Shown here piece after piece: positions 54,034-62,266 of a stretch of DNA of 64,000 nt. The translations under genes were made by a program, and so were the position numbers. Numbering within the stretch: position 1 is the stretch's first letter; every line of letters starts with the position of its first letter. The stretch comes from Rhizobium sp. P32RR-XVIII (GTDB lineage Bacteria; Pseudomonadota; Alphaproteobacteria; Rhizobiales; Rhizobiaceae). A model generated the notes under the pieces. That model worked only from the letters and a program-made list of their open reading frames with translations, had not been told where the DNA came from and did no database searches. The stretch spans positions 434,001 to 498,000 of the forward strand of contig NZ_JABAIH010000004.1 of the NCBI RefSeq assembly GCF_012641395.1, in the 5' to 3' direction.

Positions 54034-55827
54034 ATGACGGGCACGGACACCAAGAAGGCAGACAATCAGATGACAGGTGCGGAGATCGTTCTCCAGGCGC
54101 TGAAGGATAACGGCGTCGAGCACCTCTTCGGCTATCCGGGCGGTGCTGTGCTGCCGATCTATGACGAGATTTTCCAGCAGGACGAGATCAAGCATATCCT
54201 TGTCCGCCACGAGCAAGGCGCCGGGCATGCGGCCGAAGGTTACGCTCGCTCGACCGGCAAGGTCGGCGTCATGCTGGTCACCTCGGGTCCCGGTGCCACC
54301 AATGCGGTTACGCCGCTGCAGGACGCCCTGATGGACTCGATTCCTCTCGTCTGCCTGACCGGCCAGGTGCCGACCTCGCTCATCGGTTCGGACGCGTTCC
54401 AAGAGTGCGACACCGTCGGCATCACGCGCCCCTGCACCAAGCACAACTGGCTGGTCAAGGACGTCAACGAACTCGCTTCCATCATTCATGAAGCCTTCCG
54501 TATCGCCCAGTCCGGCCGTCCGGGTCCCGTCGTCGTCGACATTCCGAAGGATATCCAGTTTGCAACCGGCACCTATACGCCGCCGGCCGATCATTCGATT
54601 CAGAAAAGCTATCAGCCGAAGGTTCAGGGCGACCTCAACCAGATTCATGCGGCAATCGAGCTGATGGCGAATGCGCGCCGTCCGGTCATCTATTCCGGCG
54701 GTGGCGTCGTCAATTCGGGTCCGGAAGCCTGCAAGCTGCTGCGCGAGTTGGTGGAACTGACCGACTTCCCGATCACCTCCACACTGATGGGCCTCGGCGC
54801 CTATCCGGCGTCGGGCAAGAACTGGCTGAAGATGCTCGGCATGCATGGCTCCTACGAAGCCAACATGGCGATGCACGATTGCGACGTCATGGTCTGCATC
54901 GGCGCACGCTTCGATGACCGCATCACCGGCCGCATCAATGCCTTCTCGCCGAATTCCAAGAAGATCCACATCGACATCGACCCGTCATCGATCAACAAGA
55001 ACGTTCGCGTCGACATCCCGATCCGCGGGGACGTCGCCTTCGTGCTGGAAGACATGGTCCGCCTGTGGCGTGCGCTGCCGAAAAAGCCGGAGAAGGGCCG
55101 TCTCGACGACTGGTGGGCGAATGTTGCGCGCTGGCGTGCGCGCAATTCCTTCGCCTACACGAAAAGCAGCGACGTCATCATGCCGCAATATGCGCTCGAG
55201 CGTCTTTACGAACTGACGAAGGACCGCGACACCTACATCACGACGGAAGTCGGCCAGCACCAGATGTGGGCCGCGCAGTTCTTCGGTTTCGAACAGCCGA
55301 ACCGCTGGATGACCTCGGGGGGTCTCGGCACGATGGGCTACGGTCTGCCGGCAGCCCTCGGCGTCCAGATTGCTCATCCCGAGAGCCTGGTCATCGACAT
55401 TGCCGGCGACGCATCGATCCAGATGTGCATCCAGGAAATGTCGGCGGCAATCCAGCATGATGCGCCGATCAAGATCTTCATCATGAACAACCAATATATG
55501 GGCATGGTCCGCCAGTGGCAGCAGCTGCTGCACGGTAACCGCCTGTCGCACTCCTATACGGAAGCGATGCCGGACTTCGTGAAGCTTGCCGAAGCCTATG
55601 GCGCCGTCGGTCTGCGCTGCGAAAAACCCGCGGATCTCGACGGTGCCATCCAGGAAATGATCGACGTCAAGAAGCCGGTCATTTTCGATTGCCGCGTCGC
55701 CAATCTCGCCAACTGCTTCCCGATGATCCCGTCGGGCAAGGCCCATAACGAAATGCTTTTGCCGGATGAGGCCACGGACGAAGCGGTCGCCAACGCGATC
55801 GACGCCAAGGGCCGCCAGCTCGTTTGA
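54034..55827 (+). CDS. ilvI: Acetolactate synthase large subunit
   Basis: 597-residue ThDP enzyme for the first shared step of valine, leucine and isoleucine synthesis. Catalytic glutamate E60 in VRHEQGAGHAAEGYAR, central FAD domain (PVIYSGGGVVNSG, about 215 on), and ThDP motif GDASIQMCIQEM ending in NNQYMGMV near residues 450-490. Preceded by the leader-peptide attenuator and followed 25 bases later by the regulatory subunit gene. Confidence 0.96.
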   Translation: MTGTDTKKADNQMTGAEIVLQALKDNGVEHLFGYPGGAVLPIYDEIFQQDEIKHILVRHEQGAGHAAEGYARSTGKVGVMLVTSGPGATNAVTPLQDALMDSIPLVCLTGQVPTSLIGSDAFQECDTVGITRPCTKHNWLVKDVNELASIIHEAFRIAQSGRPGPVVVDIPKDIQFATGTYTPPADHSIQKSYQPKVQGDLNQIHAAIELMANARRPVIYSGGGVVNSGPEACKLLRELVELTDFPITSTLMGLGAYPASGKNWLKMLGMHGSYEANMAMHDCDVMVCIGARFDDRITGRINAFSPNSKKIHIDIDPSSINKNVRVDIPIRGDVAFVLEDMVRLWRALPKKPEKGRLDDWWANVARWRARNSFAYTKSSDVIMPQYALERLYELTKDRDTYITTEVGQHQMWAAQFFGFEQPNRWMTSGGLGTMGYGLPAALGVQIAHPESLVIDIAGDASIQMCIQEMSAAIQHDAPIKIFIMNNQYMGMVRQWQQLLHGNRLSHSYTEAMPDFVKLAEAYGAVGLRCEKPADLDGAIQEMIDVKKPVIFDCRVANLANCFPMIPSGKAHNEMLLPDEATDEAVANAIDAKGRQLV

Positions 55828-55852
55828 AATCGAAGGTGAGGAAGCCAAGACA

Positions 55853-56425
55853 ATGAATGCACATCTACAGCCGACAGGCTCCGCCTACTTCATCTCGCCT
55901 GAGACGGCAGCCATCGAGAACCATACGCTTTCCATTCTCGTCGCCAACGAGCCGGGCGTCCTTGCCCGTGTGATCGGCCTTTTCTCCGGCCGTGGCTACA
56001 ACATCGAAAGCCTGACGGTCTCCGAAACCGAACATCAGGCGCATCTGTCTCGCATTACGATCGTGACACGCGGTACGCCGCATGTCCTCGAACAGATCAA
56101 GGCGCAGCTCGAGCGCATTGTGCCGGTGTACCGGGTGGTGGACCTGTCGGTTCGCGCCCGCGAACTCGGGCAGGAGCCTCCGATCGAGAGAGAAGTGGCG
56201 CTGGTCAAGGTGGCGGGAAGCGGCGAAGCCCGTGCCGAGACGCTGCGCCTTGCCGATGCTTTCCAAGCCAAAGTGGTCGACGCGACGGTCGAGCACTTCA
56301 TTCTGGAAATCACTGGTAAGTCTTCGAAGATCGACCAGTTCGTGGCAATCATGAAGCCGCTCGGCCTGATTGAGGTTTGCCGGACCGGCGTTGCCGCAAT
56401 GAATCGTGGTCCGCAGGGCATGTGA
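55853..56425 (+). CDS. ilvH: Acetolactate synthase small (regulatory) subunit
   Basis: 190-residue regulatory subunit. The N-terminal ACT domain is HTLSILVANEPGVLARVIGLFSGRGYNIESLTVSETE (binds valine for feedback inhibition), followed by the conserved C-terminal domain REVALVKVAG to FILEITGKSSKIDQFVAIMKPLGLIEVCRTGVAAM. The start MNAHLQ has AGGAAG upstream; earlier in-frame codons lie in ilvI. Two GC-rich hairpins at 56459-56499 follow but lack a T-run. Confidence 0.95.
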   Translation: MNAHLQPTGSAYFISPETAAIENHTLSILVANEPGVLARVIGLFSGRGYNIESLTVSETEHQAHLSRITIVTRGTPHVLEQIKAQLERIVPVYRVVDLSVRARELGQEPPIEREVALVKVAGSGEARAETLRLADAFQAKVVDATVEHFILEITGKSSKIDQFVAIMKPLGLIEVCRTGVAAMNRGPQGM

Positions 56426-56572
56426 ACGGAAGCCTGGCTTGCGTTGACCCTTAACGTAGCGCCGCGTAGGTTGCGCGGCGCACCGGGGGGGTGCCCCGGC
56501 ATGGCGACAGATCGTTGTGTTCGGAGCGATCGACTTGATCCTGGCCGGCCAGCGTGCGGTGCTCTGAGAAAA

Positions 56573-57421
56573 TCAAAGCATCTCGAGGGCCGATTTCTGC
56601 GCAGGCGGCGGGAAGGCGTGGTCGAGGGACGCCCAGTCCTCATCACTGATATCCAGTGAAACACAATCGCGGTTTTCGGCAGCTCGGTCGGCATTCGAGG
56701 TCTTCGGAATGGCGATCACGCCGTCGCGTTCGAGGAGGAAGGCGAGGGCGACCTGCGCCGGGGTCGCCTGATTGGCCTTGGCGATGCGGATCAGTTCAGG
56801 ATTGTGCAGGATGCGGCCCTGTTCAATCGGCGAGTAGGCCATGACCGGGATATCGTGCTGCTGGCACCATGGCAGGAGATCATATTCGATGCCGCGGCGC
56901 GCAAGATTGTAGAGAACCTGATTGGCGGCGACATGTCGGCCACCGGGTACGGCGAGCAATTCCTCCATGTCGCCGAGGTCGAAATTCGAAACGCCCCAGG
57001 CGCCGATCTTTCCGGCGTCCTTCAGGTCCTCGAAGGCCTCGACGGTGTCGGCGAGCGGATGCTCGCCACGCCAATGCAGCAAATAGAGGTCGATCCGGTC
57101 GATCCCGAGCCGGGCGAGGCTCCGTTCACAGGCTTCGATCGTGCCCCTGCGGCTGGCATTCCAAGGATAGACCTTGGTGACGATGAACAGGCCGTCTCGC
57201 CGGCCCTTGATCGCGCGGCCGACGACGCGCTCGGAGTCGCCTTCGCCGTACATTTCGGCCGTATCGATCAATGTCATGCCGAGATCGATGCCGGCTCTCA
57301 GGCTGGCGATTTCCCGTTCGACTTCCGACGGCCGCTCGCCCATGTTCCAGGTGCCCTGACCGAGAGCCGGGACTTCGACGCCGTTCGGGAGGGTGATGGT
57401 GGGGATCGGGTCGCTCTGCAT
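56573..57421 (-). CDS. Aldo/keto reductase (DkgA/YeaE-like)
   Basis: 282-residue NADPH-dependent aldo/keto reductase: [12 protein letters not shown], catalytic D/Y in [19 protein letters not shown] in [11 protein letters not shown] in [13 protein letters not shown], and [19 protein letters not shown] for NADPH phosphate binding. The MQSDP start has GGAAGAGA upstream; an 18-codon in-frame extension is less likely. Monocistronic. Physiological substrate unknown; the group reduces aldehydes such as methylglyoxal or keto sugars. Confidence 0.93.
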   Translation of the reverse strand: MQSDPIPTITLPNGVEVPALGQGTWNMGERPSEVEREIASLRAGIDLGMTLIDTAEMYGEGDSERVVGRAIKGRRDGLFIVTKVYPWNASRRGTIEACERSLARLGIDRIDLYLLHWRGEHPLADTVEAFEDLKDAGKIGAWGVSNFDLGDMEELLAVPGGRHVAANQVLYNLARRGIEYDLLPWCQQHDIPVMAYSPIEQGRILHNPELIRIAKANQATPAQVALAFLLERDGVIAIPKTSNADRAAENRDCVSLDISDEDWASLDHAFPPPAQKSALEML

Positions 57422-57584
57422 CGCTGAATCTCTTCCGTTTTCTGCCAAAGATTGAGCAGACACGTGATCTTTCAAGCAATCCTGTCACCGTGACAATGAT
57501 TATCTGGCTTAGAGAATAGCCGTCGGCTAGCTGATCATCAAAGATGGCTCATCGAAGTCGATGACGGTCCCGGGGGGAGGTTCC

Positions 57585-58178
57585 ATGCCGCTGGATAGGT
57601 TTCTGGCACTCGTTCTCTTTGCCTTCACGACCTCGATCACACCAGGGCCGAACAACATGATGCTCTTTGCATCCGGGGTGAATTTCGGTTTTCGCCGAAC
57701 GATCCCGCATATGTTCGGCATCGGCGCGGGATTCCTAACGCTCCTTCTGGGCGTCGGCTTCGGGCTCGGCGCCGTGCTGCATACTGCGCCTACCCTCTAT
57801 ACGGCGCTGAAATTTGCGGGCGGCGCTTATCTCGTTTGGATCGCGTGGAAAATCGCAACCTCGCGGTCGCTGAGCGAAGCCAAGGGAAGCGTCAAGCCGA
57901 TGTCATTCCTTGCCGCCGCAGCCTTCCAATGGGTGAACCCAAAGGCCTGGGTCATGGCGGTGACGGCGATGGCGACCTACACGAATCCCGACCTTTATCT
58001 CTTCAGCGTCCTGCTCGTCGGCCTTGCCTTTGCGGTGGTCAACTTGCCGAGCGTCTCAACCTGGGCCGGCTTCGGTTCCGCGCTTCGCGAGTGGCTATCC
58101 GATCCGGTGCGTTTGAAGTGGTTCAACATCACCATGGCAGTGCTCTTGGTGCTGAGCCTTTGGCCGATGTTGAAATAG
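57585..58178 (+). CDS. LysE/RhtB-family amino acid exporter
   Basis: 197-residue membrane protein with six hydrophobic segments and the family N-terminal signature FTTSITPGPNNMMLFASGVNFGFRRTIPHMFGI. Other typical parts are GGAYLVWIAWKIA and FQWVNPKAWVMAVTAMATY. GGGGGGAGG precedes the ATG. Exports amino acids or derivatives; substrate unknown. Converges on a small secreted protein gene. Confidence 0.92.
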   Translation: MPLDRFLALVLFAFTTSITPGPNNMMLFASGVNFGFRRTIPHMFGIGAGFLTLLLGVGFGLGAVLHTAPTLYTALKFAGGAYLVWIAWKIATSRSLSEAKGSVKPMSFLAAAAFQWVNPKAWVMAVTAMATYTNPDLYLFSVLLVGLAFAVVNLPSVSTWAGFGSALREWLSDPVRLKWFNITMAVLLVLSLWPMLK

Positions 58179-58219
58179 CGGAAGGAAAGCGGACCATCCA
58201 GCGGACGTCCGCCCAAAAC

Positions 58220-58462
58220 CTAGAACCCGCCGGACTGAACGATGATCGTCGGATCAGTGAAGTTGCGGTAGCCCAGGAGAGGAATGTCGCATCGGGCATC
58301 GAACTTGCCGATTGGTGCCGTGCGCGGGCAGTTCTTCGCGGATTTATAGGGATGTCCCGGGATCTGATACTCGCCCTCTTTCAGAATGTGATAGTCGCCT
58401 GCACTAGCACAAGCGGCGAATGCAGTGCTCAAGGCGAATGCAAGGATAACAAGCCTGTTCAT
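58220..58462 (-). CDS. Small secreted protein of unknown function
   Basis: 80 residues with a Sec signal MNRLVILAFALSTAFAACASA (start chosen to expose it) and a short mature part containing two cysteines (AKNCPRTAP, DARCDIPLLGYRNFTDPTI) that could form a disulfide. No family recognised. Stands alone between convergent LysE and the divergent nitrile hydratase operon. Confidence 0.65.
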   Translation of the reverse strand: MNRLVILAFALSTAFAACASAGDYHILKEGEYQIPGHPYKSAKNCPRTAPIGKFDARCDIPLLGYRNFTDPTIIVQSGGF

Positions 58463-58675
58463 CGCAGTGCCCCTCCGTGGTTGCGAGATAACCGAGAATA
58501 TCACGCAGGCCCCGTCGGACCTTGGGAACAAAGGGATTAGCCCAGTTGCTTTACCTTACGGCATATCTCTACCGTCACGTCGAGTGTGCAGAGCGACGGG
58601 TTAGGACTAGCCTATGGATGGCTTGGCGGAATGCGTTGAAGCCCTTAAGATCAATGTCCTGCGGAGGGCTTCACC

Positions 58676-59308
58676 TTGAACGATCACCATGATCACGACC
58701 ACGATCATCATCACGACAACCGCTACTCGGATATGCAGGCGCGCGTGAAGGCGCTGGAGACGGTGCTGACGGAGAAGGGGCTGATCGATCCGGCGGCGAT
58801 CGATGCGATTGTCGAGACCTACGAGACGAAGATCGGCCCGCGGAACGGCGCACATGTGGTGGCCAAGGCGTGGAGCGATCCGGTGTTTTCCGAATGGCTG
58901 AAGAAAGACGCGACGGCAGCCATTGCCAGTCTCGGCTATACCGGGCGGCAGGGCGAGCATATGCGGGCGGTGTTCAATACACCGGAGACCCATAACCTCG
59001 TCGTCTGCACGCTCTGCTCCTGCTATCCGTGGTCCGTTCTCGGCCTGCCGCCGGTCTGGTACAAGGCGCCAGCTTACCGTTCGCGAGCGGTCATCGATCC
59101 GCGCGGTGTGCTTGCGGAATTCGGTGTAGAGCTGCCCGAAGGCAAGAGAATCCGGGTGTGGGATTCGACGGCAGAACTCCGCTACCTCGTCATTCCGGAA
59201 CGTCCGGTAGGCACCGATGGGATGAGCGAGGAGGCGCTCGCAACGCTCGTCAGCCGCGATGCGATGATCGGGACGGCGATCGTCGGCGCCCCGGGATCGG
59301 CAGAATGA
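58676..59308 (+). CDS. nthA: Nitrile hydratase alpha subunit, cobalt type
   Basis: 210-residue metal-binding subunit that hydrates nitriles to amides. The active-site loop V-C-T-L-C-S-C (C111, C114, C116) with threonine marks the non-corrin cobalt class. The TTG start is used because GGAGG lies at proper spacing and no in-frame ATG exists until residue 20. The resulting N-terminus is strikingly His/Asp-rich ([14 protein letters not shown], residues 2-15), possibly helping cobalt capture. Overlaps the beta gene by ATGA. Confidence 0.95.
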   Translation: MNDHHDHDHDHHHDNRYSDMQARVKALETVLTEKGLIDPAAIDAIVETYETKIGPRNGAHVVAKAWSDPVFSEWLKKDATAAIASLGYTGRQGEHMRAVFNTPETHNLVVCTLCSCYPWSVLGLPPVWYKAPAYRSRAVIDPRGVLAEFGVELPEGKRIRVWDSTAELRYLVIPERPVGTDGMSEEALATLVSRDAMIGTAIVGAPGSAE

Positions 59309-59964
59309 ACGGCCCTCACGATCTCGGCGGGCAGATGGGATTCGGCCCGGTGGCTCCCGAAAAGAACGAGCCGTATTTTCACGCCGAGTGGGAGAAGCGG
59401 GCGCTCGGCGTCGTGCTGTCCTGCGGCGCCTTTGGTGCCTGGACGATCGACGAGAGCCGGCATGCGCGCGAGAGCATTCCGCCTGCCGAGTATCTGTCTG
59501 CGAGCTATTACGAGATCTGGACACGAGCGCTCGAAGTGCTTCTGGAGCGTCACGGCTTTGCGACGCAGGAAGAGATCGCTCACGGCCATAAGCTGAACGA
59601 CGGTGCGGTGCCGAAGCGTGTGCTGAAGGCGGACATGGTGGCGGGCGTACTGGCGAAAGGCGGCCCCTGCGACCGGCCGTCCGAGGCACCGGCGAAGTTC
59701 TCCGCCGGTCAGAAGGTCCGCACCAGGAATTTCAATCCCGAGACGCATACGCGGCTGCCGCGTTATGCCCGGGCAAAGACCGGCACAATCGAGGCGGTGC
59801 AAGGGTCGTTCGTGTTCCCGGACGACAACGCGCATGGCAAGGGTGAAAACCCGCAATGGGTCTACACCGTCGTCTTCGACGGCGGCGAGATCTGGGGCGA
59901 GGGCGCCGATCCGTCGCTGACGGTCTCCATCGATGCCTGGGAGAGCTATCTTGAGCCTGTGTGA
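59305..59964 (+). CDS. nthB: Nitrile hydratase beta subunit
   Basis: 219-residue beta subunit: [16 protein letters not shown] (family N-terminus with the channel-lining region), central helical part [20 protein letters not shown], and the C-terminal SH3-like barrel [29 protein letters not shown] and [13 protein letters not shown]. Forms the alpha2beta2 enzyme with NthA. Its 3' end overlaps the accessory gene. Confidence 0.95.
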   Translation: MNGPHDLGGQMGFGPVAPEKNEPYFHAEWEKRALGVVLSCGAFGAWTIDESRHARESIPPAEYLSASYYEIWTRALEVLLERHGFATQEEIAHGHKLNDGAVPKRVLKADMVAGVLAKGGPCDRPSEAPAKFSAGQKVRTRNFNPETHTRLPRYARAKTGTIEAVQGSFVFPDDNAHGKGENPQWVYTVVFDGGEIWGEGADPSLTVSIDAWESYLEPV

Positions 59965-60322
59965 AACGGTATCGCCGCTGGCGCAATCACCGCAGCTGCG
60001 GAAATCCAGCGATGGCGAGCCAGTCTTTCCCGAGCCATGGGCGGCCGAGGCTTTTGCTATGACGGTGCATCTGCATGAGCGGGGGCTTTTCGCCTGGAGC
60101 GAATGGGCTGAGACGCTTTCGAACGAATTGCACAAGCCTGGCCGGGCGGTCGATGGCAGCGACTATTTCGACTGCTGGGTTGCAGCGCTTTTCTCGCTCC
60201 TCGTCAGCAAGGGCGTTGCCGATGCCGGCGCCGTCCTTACGCTGCAGGAAAGCTGGCAGCGTGCGGCCGAAGCGACGCCGCATGGAAGGCCGATCGAGCT
60301 TTCGAACGATCCGCTGCGCTGA
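59951..60322 (+). CDS. Nitrile hydratase accessory protein (activator, NthB N-terminus-like)
   Basis: About 123 residues resembling the P14K/NhlE-type activator that carries cobalt-loaded alpha subunit into the holoenzyme: EPVFPEPWAAEAFAMTVHLHERGLFAWSEWAETLSNEL, then YFDCWVAALFSLLVSKGV. The TTG start overlaps the nthB end and has GGGAG upstream; the exact start is uncertain. Third gene of the alpha-beta-activator operon typical of cobalt nitrile hydratases. No amidase is present in the window. Confidence 0.87.
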   Translation: MSLCETVSPLAQSPQLRKSSDGEPVFPEPWAAEAFAMTVHLHERGLFAWSEWAETLSNELHKPGRAVDGSDYFDCWVAALFSLLVSKGVADAGAVLTLQESWQRAAEATPHGRPIELSNDPLR

Positions 60323-60325
60323 GCA

Positions 60326-61108
60326 TCACGACGGCAACTGCTTGTAGCACTCCTCGGCAACCTGCCGCAGCATGTCGCGCGAAATCTCGCCGGTGACGGC
60401 GTAGCCGAGCTCGCCGTCAATCCAGTAGAAGGTCTCGACGCTATCGGCGGAGGCGAAGCGGAAGCTCGTCGTCCTATTTTTCTTGTTGCGGCCGACAAGC
60501 ACGGTCAGGCGTTCTCCTGTCTGATTCTCATACATGAACATCGCGCCCGCCTTTCCATCCACCGGCAGCAGGCGGCCACCGACGAGCTTGAAGCCGAGCG
60601 ACTGCAGGTCCGGCACCTTCAGGTTCGGGATCGAAAGCCGTTTCCCGAGCCAGGTCGCCAGATGCGCTTCCTCATTGGCGAAGACTTCGACCGGGTGGCG
60701 GACCTCGCCTGCATAGACCAGAAAGGCGTTCTGCGCCTCTTTCGGCAGCGTCTCTGACGAGGCGAGTTGAAGTTCCGGCCGTTCGAGAAGCGGCGGGCCG
60801 TAATGACCGGCAACAGCCCCAAGCGCAAAGAGGACGACGGCGGCCGCGGCAAGTCTTAAACGCTTCAGCCTGTCGGATGGGGCATTCTCCCGATCGATCA
60901 GCAGGATATCGCTTTCCTTGGATCGTTCGTAGGGCGCGAACATCGACCGGATTTCGGCGTTCTGCGCTTGCCATGCGGCAATCTTTGCGGCGTCTTCCGG
61001 ATGGTCCTGCAGCCAGGCCTCGATACGGGCGCGGTCGCTGTCGGGCAGTTGCCCGTCAGCATAGGCGTGGAGCTCCGCTTCGGGCACGGTCTGGTTGGGC
61101 TCGTTCAT
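60326..61108 (-). CDS. Transmembrane anti-sigma factor
   Basis: 260-residue anti-sigma factor: cytosolic N-terminal helical zinc-less domain (PEAELHAYADGQLPDSDRARIEAWLQDHPEDAAKIAAWQAQN), one membrane helix near residues 83-103 (LRLAAAAVVLFALGAVAGHY) and a periplasmic sensor domain (HPVEVFANEEAHLATWLGKRLSIPNLKVPDLQSLGFKLVGGRLLP). Start overlaps the ECF stop by ATGA, so the two are coupled. It presumably releases the sigma factor on envelope stress. Confidence 0.92.
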   Translation of the reverse strand: MNEPNQTVPEAELHAYADGQLPDSDRARIEAWLQDHPEDAAKIAAWQAQNAEIRSMFAPYERSKESDILLIDRENAPSDRLKRLRLAAAAVVLFALGAVAGHYGPPLLERPELQLASSETLPKEAQNAFLVYAGEVRHPVEVFANEEAHLATWLGKRLSIPNLKVPDLQSLGFKLVGGRLLPVDGKAGAMFMYENQTGERLTVLVGRNKKNRTTSFRFASADSVETFYWIDGELGYAVTGEISRDMLRQVAEECYKQLPS

Positions 61109-61620
61109 TTCGGTCTCCGAAGCGTAATCACATTGTCGGCGGTCATTCTCTGTCCAAGCCGTTGACGGGCGCGCGACAGGCGCGACATCACGGTGCCGAT
61201 CGGAATGTCGAGGGCAGTCGCGACCTCGCTGTAAGTGTAGCCTTCGATAACGACGAGCATCAGCACGGCGCGGTTTTCTTCCGAAAGGCTGTTCAGCGCT
61301 TCCTCCAGCCGCACGCGCTCCAGCGGATCGGCGGGTGCCTCCGGTGAGGGCAGCTGTTCGGCACTATCGAGTTCGACCATCATGCTGGGAGAATTCTGGC
61401 GGCGCGTGTTGCGATACAGATTGGTCATGATGGTCAGCGCCCAACCGCGCAGGTTCAGGCCGCGCCATTGCGAACGGCGGGCAAGCACTTTCTCGACACA
61501 ATCCTGCAGCAGGTCCTCGCCATCGGCGTCGGAGCGTGTGAGGCTTCGCGAATAGCGCCGGAGCGAAGGAAGGAGGGCCAGGATCTGGCCCTCGAATGTT
61601 TCAGGTGCAGGTGTCTTCAC
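61105..61620 (-). CDS. ECF-family sigma factor
   Basis: 171-residue ECF sigma: region 2 LLPSLRRYSRSLTRSDADGEDLLQDCVEKVLARRSQWRGLNLRGWALTIMTNLYRN and region 4 LNSLSEENRAVLMLVVIEGYTYSEVATALDIPIGTVMSRLSRARQRLGQRM. Middle gene of the operon secreted-repeat protein / sigma / anti-sigma, 10 bases after the first gene. Confidence 0.95.
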   Translation of the reverse strand: MKTPAPETFEGQILALLPSLRRYSRSLTRSDADGEDLLQDCVEKVLARRSQWRGLNLRGWALTIMTNLYRNTRRQNSPSMMVELDSAEQLPSPEAPADPLERVRLEEALNSLSEENRAVLMLVVIEGYTYSEVATALDIPIGTVMSRLSRARQRLGQRMTADNVITLRRPK

Positions 61621-61630
61621 GCCGGTTTAC

Positions 61631-62011
61631 TCAGGGTTTGGCAAGGTCCCAGTTGCCGCCGACGCCATCGCCGGTGATATCGCCCTTCTTGGTATCCTTC
61701 ACCCAGAAATACAGCGGCATCCCGTCCTTGGCCCATTGCTTCGTACCATCCTTGCGATCGATGATCGAATATGCACCTTCGGCCTTGGCTCCGCTAGCAG
61801 CCATCAGCGGAGGCCAATTCTTGGCGCATTGGTCGTAGCAATTGGAAACGCCCTTGGCGTCCTTCTTGAAGGTATAGAGCGTCATGCCGTTTTCACCGGC
61901 AAGTACCTTGCCCTTGGCGGATTCCACGGTCATCACCGGCTCTGCCGCAAATGCAGCCGTTGCCGCAGCAGATGCAACGGCGAATGCGATTACAGATTTT
62001 ACGAGTTTCAT
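61631..62011 (-). CDS. Secreted-repeat (COG4315-type) periplasmic protein
   Basis: 126-residue exported protein: signal MKLVKSVIAFAVASAAATAAFA, then two copies of the small 'secreted repeat' motif (GMTLYTFKKDAKGVSNCYDQCAKNWPPL and GMPLYFWVKDTKKGDITGDG) with the Y-x4-D pattern. Function unknown, found often with ECF/anti-sigma pairs and proposed to act in envelope stress. First gene of the ECF operon, hence likely both a target and the leader gene. Confidence 0.92.
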   Translation of the reverse strand: MKLVKSVIAFAVASAAATAAFAAEPVMTVESAKGKVLAGENGMTLYTFKKDAKGVSNCYDQCAKNWPPLMAASGAKAEGAYSIIDRKDGTKQWAKDGMPLYFWVKDTKKGDITGDGVGGNWDLAKP

Positions 62012-62058
62012 GCGGGTGTCTCCTCACGTTCGACAGGCTTTCTTGCTTGCCGGACGTG

Positions 62059-62085
62059 AGACACGGAAGGCAGCGGTTTTATTCC
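62059..62085 (-). promoter_or_regulatory. Possible ECF-type promoter of the secreted-repeat/sigma operon
   Basis: Minus strand GGAATAAAA (GGAAT at 62085-62081) with GTGTCT 16 bases further on (62064-62059), 48 bases upstream of the first gene. GGAATAA is a common ECF -35 form. Only one copy is seen, so support is weak. Confidence 0.35.
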
Positions 62086-62266
62086 ATGTCGAGCGAGAGA
62101 TTCTTGAAAGGCAATGATGGATTTCAGATTTGCGCCTTTGCCTTGAATCGGAAGTATTTGTCGCCTAGATTGCCGGCGACCGATCATTCCAACAGGATGT
62201 GTGCAGCAATGGAGTTCAACCCGATCGCAATGCCAATTCGCCTTGCCACCGGGGAACTTCGTATCC

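Noticed and set aside
56459..56499. Terminator of ilvIH
   Set aside because: Two GC-rich hairpins (GCGCCGCG / CGCGGCGC and CCGGGG / CCCCGG) are present but no T-run follows, so intrinsic termination is not supported; they may be a rho-dependent or stability element.
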